63,790 nucleotides of DNA from positions 1 through 63,790 of the forward strand of contig CAJCHZ010000071.1 in NCBI GenBank assembly GCA_903970165.1. The letters are read 5' to 3'. How positions within the stretch are numbered: the first letter of the stretch is position 1; every line of letters starts with the position of its first letter. The notes under the pieces are model-generated. The model searched no databases, was not told the origin of the DNA, and saw only the letters and a list, made by a program, of their open reading frames with translations. Below are positions 1-9,470 of the stretch, one piece after another. The translations under genes were made by a program, and so were the position numbers. Origin of the DNA: Betaproteobacteria bacterium (GTDB lineage: Bacteria; Acidobacteriota; Terriglobia; Acidiferrales; UBA7541).

Positions 1-695
1 TTGAACACAACGAACCATCCCGGCGCAAACTCTTCCCTACCCCTGATGCCAAAACCCGTCTGCTGCAGGTTGTTCGGTGCAACGACGAATCGATGTTGAT
101 AGCCGTTTCGGTTCACCAGAGATTCGCCTTCATAGTTAGTCGCGTTTTCCGGTAAGCCGTGGCTGACCCAGCCGATGCCGACGTCATACGCACCGTAGAG
201 CGTGATGCCGTGCCAGGTTAGTGTGCAATCGGTGGTGGCGAACTCGTGGCCGCTGGCGCAGGCGTCTGGAGTGCTCTTCTGCATCTTAATGTCGACCGTG
301 GCGTCCTGGCCAGCCGCCACGCTGATTCCTGTGCGCGTTTCATCGGCGAACCCTGGTTTTGCCGCTCGAATGTCGAAGCGCCCCGGAGGCAGGCCGGACG
401 CATGAAAGCGCCCCGCGCCGTCGGTGGAGATCGTGCGCATTGCGCCTGTGTTGACGTTCTTGATGGTCAGCGTGACATCAGGAAGGACCGCGTCGGTCTG
501 GTTCGTCACCAGGCCGGAAACGCTCGCTCCCGTTTGTGCCCACGCCGGGAAGGCCCCCATCACAAGCCACAAAAGCAGCAGGAAGCGTTGGGCCAGCGGT
601 CGTGAAGCGGCCATGGGAACGTAGGCAGCGCGCGTCAAAGTTTTCCAGCGACTGCCGTACCGGAAGAGGGTCTGCGAGGGGTCAGAGCATTTCAC
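1..695 (-). CDS. CarboxypepD-like / outer-membrane porin fusion, C-terminus outside window
   Basis: This partial gene runs off the left edge of the window; only its N-terminal part is present. The protein begins with a clear signal peptide (hydrophobic LLLLWLVMGAFPAWA ending before Gln), followed by about 75 residues typical of a carboxypeptidase-regulatory-like beta-sandwich (ASVSGLVTNQTDAVLPDV, then GRFHASGLPPGRFDIRA). It then shows the opening strands of a general porin (LTWHGITLYGAYDVGIGWV, then GFGIRGREEFAPGWFVVF). The expected role is an outer-membrane channel with a periplasmic or exposed beta-sandwich. I chose the GTG at 695 because GAAAGG lies nine bases upstream. The ATG at 614 has no ribosome site but would give a more conventional signal peptide, so the true start could be either. 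The frame is open to base 1 with coding-like residue choice throughout. Confidence 0.75.
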   Translation of the reverse strand, partial: MKCSDPSQTLFRYGSRWKTLTRAAYVPMAASRPLAQRFLLLLWLVMGAFPAWAQTGASVSGLVTNQTDAVLPDVTLTIKNVNTGAMRTISTDGAGRFHASGLPPGRFDIRAAKPGFADETRTGISVAAGQDATVDIKMQKSTPDACASGHEFATTDCTLTWHGITLYGAYDVGIGWVSHGLPENATNYEGESLVNRNGYQHRFVVAPNNLQQTGFGIRGREEFAPGWFVVF

Positions 696-1376
696 GATGG
701 ATCGCCTTTCTTGAAAGCGAACGAGAAAATCGCAAAGTAGCCACCTCCGGACAGGTCAGGATTGTTTGCCAATTTCTATGAACACTCTAGTGCGACTGTA
801 AACGTTAATGCAATGTGTTTTTATGTGGTTCAGAAAAAGGACACTGGCGGATGGTGAAAGGCACGCAGTTCCTTTCTAGATTGCGAGCGGCAAGGCTGGC
901 GGCCGCACGGAAGAATTGTGCATACAGTGAAGATCGTAATAGTGCCTCGGTGTCCGCGACCGGAGGACCCTCGCCTACCGCCGGCGTCACTACCTCAACC
1001 GCTACGACTTCTAGGCAGATTCCGTTTGGTCTGAATTTGCTCTGGTAGGGGCCGCGACAAACGTATCCCTGTTGGACGCGAGGCAAAGAAAAGGAAGAGG
1101 TGTTGAAGGGTGGGACTGAACGCTTGGGACGCCGGCAGTGTTGCGCGCCTGATAGTCCGGTTCTCGCCGGCAGTCTTTTCAGCTCGCCACGTTTGTACCG
1201 ATCCGCATCGCCCTTGCGGCCACCCCCGCCTGGCACCTCATCGCCAAATGGCTGACCGGCTTCCGAGGGACTGAGTAGTCTTGCCACCGCGCCGGGATAA
1301 ACCTGGCGCTACACGGCAGGATTTTGCGGGGAAAGATTCGTGTAGTAGTCTCTCCGCTGGTGAGGGGGGGGGCGAT
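696..1376. other. Intergenic stretch, nothing convincing
   Basis: This 681-base gap separates two divergent genes and must carry promoters for both. Open frames exist on each strand (for example minus 805-1287 and plus 815-1048), but their translations show no recognisable domain, no hydrophobic core pattern and poor ribosome sites. I see no tRNA, terminator or repeat. It could hold an eroded gene. Confidence 0.4.
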
Positions 1377-3101
1377 ATGAAATTCATTTTGCGAAACACT
1401 TTGAGCGGGATTGCGTGCGCAGCGGGTTTTTTGCTAGCGGCTCACGCTGAAGCGCAGCCTTTGACTTCGCCTTCCCCGCAAGCAGACGGCGGCGGGAAGT
1501 TTGAGGTGTCGTTTCCCGCCGCGGCGCATGCGGAAGCGATTACGGGGCGCGTGTTCGTGATGATCAGCGCAAAGGATAAGCCGGAGCCGCGGCTCGTAGC
1601 GGGGAGTGGAGGCGACTCCGGGGTGCTGTTCGGGGCGGACGTGGATGGCCTGCCGCCGGGGCAGGCTGCGGTGATTGATGGCCGGACGTTTGGCGCGCCG
1701 GTGCATAGCTTGAAGGAGATTCCCCCCGGCGATTATTTTGTGCAGGCGATTATGAATGTATATACGGAATTTCATCGCGCGGATGGGCATACCGTTTGGC
1801 TGCACATGGATCAGTGGGAGGGGCAGCACTTCAACCGGTCGCCGGGGAATTTGTATAGCGACGTGCAGAAGGTGCATTTGGATCCGGCGGCTGGTTATGA
1901 CGTGAAGCTGAGCCTGACGAACGTGATTCCCGCGGTGCAGGTGCCCGCGGATACGCCGTGGGTGAAGCACATCAAGATTCAGAGTGAGATGCTGACGAAG
2001 TTTTGGGGACACCCGATGTATATCGGGGCGATTGTTTTACTGCCGAAAGGATATGACGAGCATCCGAACGCGAAGTATCCGGTTGTTTACGAGGAGAATC
2101 ATTTCAGTTTGCGTGCACCATTTGGGTTTACGACCGAGGAACAGAAGGTTCCACCAGAATTGCGAGCGAGGTTGACGGACCTTAATCGTGAAACCGGATA
2201 TGAATTTTACCAGTCGTGGATTGGGGAGAATTTTCCGCGAATGATCGCGGTGAGTTTTCAACATCCGACGCCGTATTACGACGATTCGTACGCCGTGAAC
2301 TCGGTCAATAACGGACCTTATGGCGATGCGCTCGTCAAAGAGATGATTCCGTATCTGGAGGCGCATTTCCGGATGATTGCGAAGCCTTACGCGCGGGTTT
2401 TGACGGGTGGATCAACCGGCGGATGGGAATCTCTGGGAGTGCAAGTGTTCTATCCGGATTTCTTTGGAGGAACCTGGACGCTCTATCCCGATTCGATTGA
2501 TTTTCGGCGGTATGGGACGCTGAACGCGTATGAAGACGACAATGCGTTTTTTGAGCCGGGGCATACCTGGGTGGAAGTGCCGCGGGCGATCATGCGGACG
2601 GCGGAAGGGCAGGTTGAGATTACGGTGCAGCAGTTCAGCGAAATGGAGGCAGTTTTAGGGAGCCACAACCGGTCGGGGGAGCAGATTGAGATTTGGGATG
2701 CGGCGTACGGGCCGGTGGGGGACGATGGGTATCCGAAGCCACTGTGGGACAAGCGGACGGGAAAGATTGATCACAGCGTGGCGTTGTATATGCGCGACCA
2801 TGGGTACGATTTGACTTACAACATTCGGACGAATTGGGCGACGCTCGGACCGAAATTGAAGGGGAAGATCCACGTATATGTGGGGGACATGGATAATTTT
2901 TATTTGAACTTGGCGGTTTATAAACTGGAAGAGGAGATGAAGGCGTTGAAGAATCCGGAGTGCGATTGCGATTTTCAGTATGGGCGACCGATGAAGGGAC
3001 ATGGGTGGCAGCCGACGACTACGGCGAACTTGGTGAAGCGAATGGGGGAGCATGTGGAGAAGAATTCCGGGGGCGAGGATACGAAGGGGTGGCACTACTG
3101 A
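1377..3101 (+). CDS. Secreted esterase, alpha/beta-hydrolase fold (putative esterase D family)
   Basis: A 574-residue exported hydrolase. The start is the ATG at 1377, directly after a G-rich GAGGGGGGGGGCGAT ribosome site; upstream in-frame codons give a non-signal-like extension. Residues 1-25 form a signal peptide ending in AHAEA. An N-terminal beta domain (about residues 30-200) precedes a catalytic domain carrying the nucleophile elbow GGSTGGW with Ser346. Asp504 or Asp506 and His542 (MKGHGW) are the likely triad partners. The family includes feruloyl and other carboxylic esterases and enterochelin esterase relatives, so the substrate cannot be read from sequence. No operon partner is evident; ffh follows after 127 bases that carry a repeat. 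Confidence 0.8.
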   Translation: MKFILRNTLSGIACAAGFLLAAHAEAQPLTSPSPQADGGGKFEVSFPAAAHAEAITGRVFVMISAKDKPEPRLVAGSGGDSGVLFGADVDGLPPGQAAVIDGRTFGAPVHSLKEIPPGDYFVQAIMNVYTEFHRADGHTVWLHMDQWEGQHFNRSPGNLYSDVQKVHLDPAAGYDVKLSLTNVIPAVQVPADTPWVKHIKIQSEMLTKFWGHPMYIGAIVLLPKGYDEHPNAKYPVVYEENHFSLRAPFGFTTEEQKVPPELRARLTDLNRETGYEFYQSWIGENFPRMIAVSFQHPTPYYDDSYAVNSVNNGPYGDALVKEMIPYLEAHFRMIAKPYARVLTGGSTGGWESLGVQVFYPDFFGGTWTLYPDSIDFRRYGTLNAYEDDNAFFEPGHTWVEVPRAIMRTAEGQVEITVQQFSEMEAVLGSHNRSGEQIEIWDAAYGPVGDDGYPKPLWDKRTGKIDHSVALYMRDHGYDLTYNIRTNWATLGPKLKGKIHVYVGDMDNFYLNLAVYKLEEEMKALKNPECDCDFQYGRPMKGHGWQPTTTANLVKRMGEHVEKNSGGEDTKGWHY

Positions 3102-3142
3102 GTGGAGGCTGTAAGGAAGTAAGAAAGAAAAAGCAAATACAA

Positions 3143-3183
3143 GATAACGCAGAGACACAGAGTACGCTGAGATTCGCAGAGAG
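3143..3183 (+). repeat. CGCAGAG-type intergenic repeat, copy 1
   Basis: A 41-base block built on degenerate CGCAGAG/CACAGAG/TTCGCAGAGAG units lies between the esterase gene and ffh, preceded by a purine-rich run. A second copy in the same orientation lies before serS (48639-48679), sharing GATAACGCAGAG at the start and GAGATTCGCAGAGA at the end. Confidence 0.6.
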
Positions 3184-3228
3184 TTCGCTACAATAGTGGC
3201 GTGGGACTGAAAGATAAGGGCTACGGGC

Positions 3229-4572
3229 ATGTTTGAAAACCTGACAGAGAAACTGCAGCGGACATTTAAGAATTTGCGCGGGCAGGGGAAGCTGACGGAT
3301 GAGCACCTCGGCGCGGCCCTGGCAGAGATCCGCGAGGCGTTGCTGGAAGGCGACGTGAACGTCGGCGTGGCCGACGAGCTGCTGGCGAATATACGTGCTA
3401 AATCGCTTGGCAGCGAGGTCATGCTGCAGCTTTCGCCAGACCAGCAGGTTGTGAAAGTTGTGCGTGACGAGTTGGCGGCGATGCTGGGAAAGCACGCCAA
3501 GCCATTGTTTGCTTCGCGGCCGCCTTCCGTGTGGATGATTGTAGGGTTGCAAGGGTCCGGTAAGACAACGACCACGGGGAAATTGGCGAAGTGGCTTGTG
3601 AAGCAGGGGCATCGGCCGCTTGCGGTTTCTACGGACGTTTACCGGCCTGCGGCCCGGGAGCAGTTGGCGCAGGTGGCGAAGGCAGTGGGGACGGCGCTAT
3701 GGCCTGGGGCTGGGACGGACAAGCCGCTGGAGATTGTGAAGGGGGCCATCAAGGAAGCGAAACTTTCTGCGAGCGACGTGATTTTGGTGGACACCGCGGG
3801 GCGCTTGCACATTGACGATGAGTTGATGAACGAATTGACGATGCTGAAGAAAGAACTTCAGCCGAGCGAGATACTTTTTATCGCGGACGCGATGATTGGG
3901 CAGGACGCGGTGAAGTCGGCGGGGGAATTTCACAAGCGGCTGGGGCTGACGGGCGTCATTTTGACGAAGCTGGACGGCGACGCGCGCGGCGGTGCGGCGC
4001 TGAGCATCAGCAAAGTTTCCGGAGCGCCGGTGAAGTTTGTGGGGCTGGGCGAAAAGTACGATGCACTCGAGGGATTTTATCCGGAGCGGATTGTTTCGCG
4101 CGTGTTGGGCATGGGCGACATCATGTCGCTCATCGAACGGGCAGAGCAGGCCGTTGACAAGAAAGCCGCGATCGAGCTCGAACGTAAGCTGCGCAAGGAC
4201 GGATTTACGCTGGAGGATTTTCGCGACCAATTGAAGCAGATTCGCAAGATGGGGCCGCTCGAACAACTCGTGGACATGCTGCCAAAAATGGGCCCGATGC
4301 AAAATATTCCCAAAGACGCGAAGGTGGACGAGGGGAAATTGAAGCAAGTCGAGGCAATTATCAACTCGATGACCAACCAAGAGCGGCAGAATCACAACAT
4401 GATTGATGGAAAGCGCCGGAAGAGGATCGCGAAAGGAAGCGGGACGACGGTGCAGGACGTCAACATGGTTTTGAAGCAGTACCTGCAGATGCGGACCATG
4501 ATGAAGCAGTACGGGGCGATGGCGGCGCGGGCGAAAATGAAGGGTTTAGGGAAATTGGCGGGATTGAGTTAA
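3229..4572 (+). CDS. ffh: Signal recognition particle protein Ffh (SRP54)
   Basis: GTPase of the signal recognition particle, which binds 4.5S RNA and hydrophobic signal sequences of nascent membrane proteins and delivers ribosomes to FtsY. The 447-residue length is normal. Visible elements in order: helical N domain (MFENLTEKLQRTFKNL), P-loop GLQGSGKTTTTGKLA, DVYRPAAREQL, the G3 motif VDTAGRL, TKLDGDARGGAALS, GLGEKYDALEGF, and a methionine-rich C-terminal M domain (MGPLEQLVDMLPKMGPMQN through MRTMMKQYG). It stands alone on the plus strand; in many bacteria ffh neighbours rpsP, which here lies 7.4 kb downstream with unrelated genes between. Confidence 0.98.
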   Translation: MFENLTEKLQRTFKNLRGQGKLTDEHLGAALAEIREALLEGDVNVGVADELLANIRAKSLGSEVMLQLSPDQQVVKVVRDELAAMLGKHAKPLFASRPPSVWMIVGLQGSGKTTTTGKLAKWLVKQGHRPLAVSTDVYRPAAREQLAQVAKAVGTALWPGAGTDKPLEIVKGAIKEAKLSASDVILVDTAGRLHIDDELMNELTMLKKELQPSEILFIADAMIGQDAVKSAGEFHKRLGLTGVILTKLDGDARGGAALSISKVSGAPVKFVGLGEKYDALEGFYPERIVSRVLGMGDIMSLIERAEQAVDKKAAIELERKLRKDGFTLEDFRDQLKQIRKMGPLEQLVDMLPKMGPMQNIPKDAKVDEGKLKQVEAIINSMTNQERQNHNMIDGKRRKRIAKGSGTTVQDVNMVLKQYLQMRTMMKQYGAMAARAKMKGLGKLAGLS

Positions 4573-4590
4573 CGACGCTGGCCGGTGAAT

Positions 4591-5784
4591 TTAGTCGTCC
4601 TTTGGTTTCAAATTCAAACTGATATCGATTGTTTTGACGGCGAGCGCTTCCGGGTCGAGATCGGTCCGGTTGCATAGGATGATGATCGTCAAATGATGTT
4701 CTTTAAAGCGCTCGATGATCGTGCGGAAGCCCTGCGTGCTTCCGGTATGCCACATGCGTTGGTGTCCCCAATAAGGATCAAGGAACCAGCCGAAGCCGTA
4801 GGAGACGGGTTTGCCGGGGTGAAGATTGTCGTCGTTCGGTGCGGTTGGCCAGTACGTTTGCGAGCCATGCGCGAGTTTTGCCGGAACGAGGGCGGGAGCC
4901 ATTTCTTCCGCTGTGAGCAGGGTGTGGCCCCGCAGGCCGTCGTCCCACTTGGCGAGGTCTTCGAGATTCGAATAGATGCCGCCGTCGCCTAGGGTCGCGG
5001 ACGTGGAGCTTTGGTCGGTTTCTTTCGGCGACCGGCCCTCTTCGGAGTGGCCAAAGGCGCGGTTGACGACCTCATTTTTTCCTCTTTGATAGACGATCGT
5101 GTGATCCATGTGCAGCGGAGAGAAGATTCGGGCGCGCAGGAATTTGCCGTAGGATTGGCCCGACATTTTGGCGACAATCAGGCCAAGCACCACATAACCG
5201 GAATTGCTGTAGGACCAACTTGTGCCTGGGGCGAATTTTCCTCTCGTTTCTTTTTTCAGGAGGCCTAAAACCTCGTCATCTTGAATTTGTTTTTCATCTG
5301 ACCAGTGTCGGCCTGATGCTTTTTCATGGGCTTCCATCAAGTCCTCGTAATCGGGCAGGCCCCCGGTGTGATTCAGGAGATGGCGAACGGTGATGTTTTT
5401 GCCGTAGGCGGGGAAGTCCGGGAATAAATCGGTGAGAGTCTGATCGTAGCGGAGCCTTCTGTCGTGGACCAGGAGCATGATGGCCAGGGCGGTGAATTGT
5501 TTGGTGAAAGAGGCGAGGCGGAAGTTGGTTCGGGCGTCGATTTCGGCTTTTGTGCGGAGGTCGCGGACGCCATAGCCCTTTTCAAAGAATATCTGCCCAT
5601 CTTTGCGGACAAGTACGGCCAAGCCCGGTGCGTCTTTTTGCGTGACGCCGGAGAAGATTGCATCCAGTTGTCGCTGGAACGGCGAGGTTTGGGCTTGCCC
5701 CGAACGAACCTCAGCAAGTGTCCCGGCAAGGCCCACGCCAAGCGCAAAAACGGCTATGATGCGAAGGATGGGGGATGGCCTCAT
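4591..5784 (-). CDS. Secreted serine hydrolase, beta-lactamase/class C fold (PF00144)
   Basis: A 397-residue exported serine hydrolase of the penicillin-binding/beta-lactamase class C group. The start at 5784 is fixed by CAGGAGG six bases upstream and a good signal peptide (MRPSPILRIIAVFALGVGLAG). The three class motifs are present: SFTK (Ser92, Lys95), YSN (residues 192-194) and HTG in the segment MWHTGSTQGF near the C-terminus. Members act as esterases, D-aminopeptidases or carboxypeptidases as well as lactamases, and a real beta-lactamase role is not implied. It is convergent with ffh, with only 18 bases between stops. Confidence 0.85.
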   Translation of the reverse strand: MRPSPILRIIAVFALGVGLAGTLAEVRSGQAQTSPFQRQLDAIFSGVTQKDAPGLAVLVRKDGQIFFEKGYGVRDLRTKAEIDARTNFRLASFTKQFTALAIMLLVHDRRLRYDQTLTDLFPDFPAYGKNITVRHLLNHTGGLPDYEDLMEAHEKASGRHWSDEKQIQDDEVLGLLKKETRGKFAPGTSWSYSNSGYVVLGLIVAKMSGQSYGKFLRARIFSPLHMDHTIVYQRGKNEVVNRAFGHSEEGRSPKETDQSSTSATLGDGGIYSNLEDLAKWDDGLRGHTLLTAEEMAPALVPAKLAHGSQTYWPTAPNDDNLHPGKPVSYGFGWFLDPYWGHQRMWHTGSTQGFRTIIERFKEHHLTIIILCNRTDLDPEALAVKTIDISLNLKPKDD

Positions 5785-5882
5785 CGAGCCTCCTGGAGAC
5801 TCCCGCAGCATAGCATTTGCGGCGCTGCATTCATCTGTCCGTAACACTGGTACGCTATCACTCATGACCCCCGAGAACGCTT

Positions 5883-8078
5883 ATGACACGCACGGCGCTT
5901 GACGATCCGCGACTTTACCTCAACCGGCACCTGGAATGGCTGGAGTTCAATCGGCGTGTGCTCGAGGAGGCGCGGGACATCGCTAACCCGTTGCTGGAGC
6001 GCGTCAAATTCCTTGCCATTACGGCGAACAATCTGGATGAGTTCGTCGAAGTGCGCGTGGCCAGTTTTCTGCAGCGGATTGAGCATGGGTCACGGGAGAT
6101 CGGCCCGGATGGCTTGACGGCGGAGCAGGAACTGGAAAAAGTGTCGGCGGCCATGCACGTGATGGTGCGTGACCAGTACAAATGCTGGAATGAGGAGTTG
6201 CTCCCGGCGCTGGCCAAGGAAGGAATTCGGGTTCTGCCGGTCAGCGCGCTAGAAGGGAAAGCGGCGCAAGCGGCCAAGACTTTTTATGAGCGCCGTGTGT
6301 CTCCCATGCTCACGCCCGTTACGGTGGACCCTTCGCACCCGTTTCCGCATGTTTTGAATAAGGCGCTGTGCATCGCGTTCCTTTTGCGGCGGAGGAAGGG
6401 CGGAAACGGGAAGGCGTATTTTGGGGTGCTTACGGTGCCGCGAGCGGTTCCTCGTCTGCTGCGCGTGCCTGCGTTAGACGGCGGCATTCACTATGTAGCC
6501 CTGCAAGAAATCATTTCGGCGAACGCGGCAAAACTGTATCGAGGTTACGAAATCCTCGCTTCGGCTCCGTTCCGGATCACACGCAACAGCAACCTTTATC
6601 TGGAAGAAGAAGAAACACGGAGTTTGCTGGACGCGGTGGATTCGCAGGTCTCGCAGCGGCGCAAGGGGGGAGCGGTGCGTCTCGAAATAGACGCCGAAGC
6701 GCACCCGGACATCGTGAACCGGCTGGTCTCGACGTTTGAACTGGACGAATCACTGGTGTTTCGCGCGCAGGGCCCCGTGAATTTGCAGCGGCTTTTCCAT
6801 TTGTACGAAGAGACGCCGCGGCCCGACCTGAAATATCAGCCGTTTGTCCAGAAACAGGTTCACGTGGGACATGATGCCGATTCGATGTTTGAGGCCATTC
6901 GCCGTCAGCCGGTTTTGCTCCATCACCCCTACGAGTGTTACGACACGGTGGTGAATTTTCTGCAGACGGCGGCGCAGGATCCGCGCGTGCTTTCCATGAA
7001 GCAGACGCTTTACCGGACGAATTCGGATTCGCCGATTGCGCGAGCGTTGCTGGAAGCGGCGGGCAAAAAAGAAGTCACCGTGGTGGTTGAATTGAAGGCC
7101 AGTTTCGACGAAGCCAGCAATATCCGCTGGGCGCGGAGCTTTGAAGATGCCGGCGTGCAGGTTTTTCACGGGCTGGTGGGATTGAAGACGCACGCGAAGC
7201 TGGCGTTGATCGTGCGGCAGGATCCCGATGGCAAAATCCGCCGGTACGCGCACCTCGGCACCGGCAATTACAATCCCTCTACGGCGCGATATTACTCGGA
7301 TCTGAGCTTGCTGACATGCGACGAGGAGATCACCTCTGCCGTGCATGACGTCTTTAATTTTCTGACGGCCTATTCGGAGCAGCCTAATTATCATCCGCTG
7401 CTGTTGGCACCGCGCGATATGGCCAAAACGTGCATCGCGCTGATTGACCGCGAAGCGAGCCACGCGCGGCGCAAGAGGCCGGCACGGATTATCGCCAAAG
7501 TGAACGCGGTGATCGACCCGCCAGTGATTCAGGCGCTTTATCGCGCGTCGCGCGCGGGCGTGGATATCGATCTGATCGTGCGCGGGCAATGCGCGCTTGT
7601 ACCGGGTGTTCGCGGCGTCAGCAGCCGAATCAAAGTGCGCAGCATCGTGGGACGATTCCTGGAGCATAGCCGTATTTTCTATTTTGAGAATGGTGGAACG
7701 CCGGACATTTATCTGGGAAGCGCGGACTGGATGCCGCGGAACCTGTATGAACGAGTGGAAGTGCTGTTTCCGTTGAAAGACCCTCAACATCGTGCGCGGG
7801 TCTGCAACGAGATTCTTGCCTCCTATCTCGCCGATACGCGCAAGGCGCGCATACTGGGCTCCGATGGATCTTATTCGCGGCCGCGATCTGTACGAAACGG
7901 GCACGGGTTCTCCGTACAGGAGCACCTCATGCAGTTGGCCGAAGGTGCTGGTGATTCTTCGCGAACAAGCGTCCTGCGAAATCCCCGCGTCGTTTATACT
8001 CCTAATGAAGTGACCGCCCCCCCCGATCTTCCCGCGGACGAATCCGAACCCCAGGACTCATCGAATGCAGCCGTATGA
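5883..8078 (+). CDS. ppk1: Polyphosphate kinase 1
   Basis: Reversibly transfers the gamma phosphate of ATP to inorganic polyphosphate, the main phosphate and energy store. At 731 residues it has the full four-domain PPK1 layout: N domain (YLNRHLEWLEFNRRVLEEA), the H domain, then C1 and C2 phospholipase-D-like domains. The two essential histidines are visible as His437 (LKTHAKLAL, the phosphorylated residue by homology) and His457 (YAHLGTGNYNPSTARYYSD). The last about 40 residues are low-complexity and acidic. The gene overlaps sthA by 14 bases, so the two are probably co-translated. Confidence 0.97.
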   Translation: MTRTALDDPRLYLNRHLEWLEFNRRVLEEARDIANPLLERVKFLAITANNLDEFVEVRVASFLQRIEHGSREIGPDGLTAEQELEKVSAAMHVMVRDQYKCWNEELLPALAKEGIRVLPVSALEGKAAQAAKTFYERRVSPMLTPVTVDPSHPFPHVLNKALCIAFLLRRRKGGNGKAYFGVLTVPRAVPRLLRVPALDGGIHYVALQEIISANAAKLYRGYEILASAPFRITRNSNLYLEEEETRSLLDAVDSQVSQRRKGGAVRLEIDAEAHPDIVNRLVSTFELDESLVFRAQGPVNLQRLFHLYEETPRPDLKYQPFVQKQVHVGHDADSMFEAIRRQPVLLHHPYECYDTVVNFLQTAAQDPRVLSMKQTLYRTNSDSPIARALLEAAGKKEVTVVVELKASFDEASNIRWARSFEDAGVQVFHGLVGLKTHAKLALIVRQDPDGKIRRYAHLGTGNYNPSTARYYSDLSLLTCDEEITSAVHDVFNFLTAYSEQPNYHPLLLAPRDMAKTCIALIDREASHARRKRPARIIAKVNAVIDPPVIQALYRASRAGVDIDLIVRGQCALVPGVRGVSSRIKVRSIVGRFLEHSRIFYFENGGTPDIYLGSADWMPRNLYERVEVLFPLKDPQHRARVCNEILASYLADTRKARILGSDGSYSRPRSVRNGHGFSVQEHLMQLAEGAGDSSRTSVLRNPRVVYTPNEVTAPPDLPADESEPQDSSNAAV

Positions 8079-9447
8079 TCTGATTGTTATTGGCTCAGGA
8101 CCTGGCGGACAACGCGCCGCCATCCAGGGAGCGAAAGCCGGAAAACGGGTCGCCGTGGTGGAAAAACAAGCGGCTGTTGGCGGCGTATGCATCAACACCG
8201 GAACCATTCCCAGCAAGACGATGCGGGAAGCCGTGCTGCATCTTTCCGGTTTCTACTCCAAAAGCTTTTACGGATCGAATTACAACGTCAAAGAAAATGT
8301 GACGATGGCGGATTTGAATTTCCGCGTGCAGCGCGTCATTGAAAATGAGGTGGCCGTCACACAAGACCAGCTCAAGCGCAACGGCGTGGACGTGATCCAC
8401 GGATTCGGAAAATTCCTGGACGCGCACCACATGCGCGTGGAGAACGGCAACGGTTACACGGAACTGGAAGGGCTGTTCTTCGTGATTGCCACTGGTACGA
8501 AGCCGGCGGTGAATATGAAAGTGCCCATCAACGGGCGGAATATCATCAACAGCGACCAAATCCTGGCGATGCCGCAAATTCCGAGAACTTTAATTGTAGT
8601 GGGCGGCGGCGTGATTGGTGTGGAGTACGCGTGCATGTTCGCGACGCTTGGCGTGCGCGTCATCATCGTAGAAAAGCGGCCGCGGCTTCTAGAATTTGCC
8701 GATACGGAAATGGTGGAGGCGCTGACCTACCACATGCGCGACCATCGGGCCACGCTGCGGTTGAATGAAGAAGTCGAAAGCGTGGAGGAAACTCCCGAGG
8801 GAAAAGTAGCGGCGAATCTTGTAAGCAAGAAGCGCATCAACGGAGATGCCCTTCTGTATGCCGTCGGCAGGCAGGGCAATGTGGACCAGCTGGACCTTGC
8901 TGCCGCGGGCATCGAGGCGGATGACCGAGGACGGATCAAGGTCGACGCGGATTTCCATACATCGCAGCCGCACATTTTCGCGGTGGGCGACGTCATCGGA
9001 TTTCCGAGTCTAGCATCCGTGTCGATGGAACAGGGGCGCATTGCAGCGGCGCGGGCGTTTGGACTGCAGGTGCAGACCGATCCGGCTAGCTATCCTTACG
9101 GGATTTATACGATTCCGCAGATTTCGTTCATTGGGAAGACGGAAGAGCAACTCACCGATGCGGATGTACCCTATGAAGTTGGCGTTGCGTATTACCGGGA
9201 GATTGCCCGCGGGCAGATTTCCGGGCATACGGATGGACGTTTGAAGTTGCTATTCCACAGAGAGACGCTCGAGCTGCTGGGCGTGCATATTTTTGGCGAA
9301 GATGCGGCGGAGTTGCTGCACATCGGGCAAGCCGTGTTCAAGCTGAAGGGCAAGATCACATACTTCATCAACACCGTCTTCAATTATCCTACGCTTGCGG
9401 AATGTTATAAAACCGCGGCGTTTAATGGCTTGAATCGCCTCGGTTAA
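8065..9447 (+). CDS. sthA: Soluble NAD(P)+ transhydrogenase, SthA-type flavoprotein
   Basis: A 460-residue class I pyridine-nucleotide-disulfide-oxidoreductase fold. The FAD-binding IGSGPGGQRAA opens the protein, a second Rossmann motif VVGGGVIGVEYA lies near residue 175, and FAVGDVIG binds FAD again. The redox site reads GGVCINTGTIPSK: the first cysteine is kept but the second is threonine. That is also the case in bacterial soluble transhydrogenases and argues against dihydrolipoamide dehydrogenase. The function is balancing NADPH and NADH. The start lies inside the end of ppk1. A related flavoprotein disulfide reductase cannot be fully excluded. Confidence 0.88.
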   Translation: MQPYDLIVIGSGPGGQRAAIQGAKAGKRVAVVEKQAAVGGVCINTGTIPSKTMREAVLHLSGFYSKSFYGSNYNVKENVTMADLNFRVQRVIENEVAVTQDQLKRNGVDVIHGFGKFLDAHHMRVENGNGYTELEGLFFVIATGTKPAVNMKVPINGRNIINSDQILAMPQIPRTLIVVGGGVIGVEYACMFATLGVRVIIVEKRPRLLEFADTEMVEALTYHMRDHRATLRLNEEVESVEETPEGKVAANLVSKKRINGDALLYAVGRQGNVDQLDLAAAGIEADDRGRIKVDADFHTSQPHIFAVGDVIGFPSLASVSMEQGRIAAARAFGLQVQTDPASYPYGIYTIPQISFIGKTEEQLTDADVPYEVGVAYYREIARGQISGHTDGRLKLLFHRETLELLGVHIFGEDAAELLHIGQAVFKLKGKITYFINTVFNYPTLAECYKTAAFNGLNRLG

Positions 9448-9470
9448 ATTTGCCATTCATCCCGCAATCC

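Noticed and set aside
805..1287. Minus-strand 160-codon ORF in the gap before the esterase gene
   Set aside because: Arg/Pro/Gly-rich translation with no domain-like pattern and no ribosome site; judged chance openness in GC-rich DNA.
2655..3575. Minus-strand 306-codon ORF antisense to the esterase end and ffh
   Set aside because: It covers two well-supported genes on the other strand; a product of codon bias.
6750..7925. Minus-strand 391-codon ORF inside ppk1
   Set aside because: Exact antisense shadow of a clear PPK1 catalytic region; Arg/His-rich translation.
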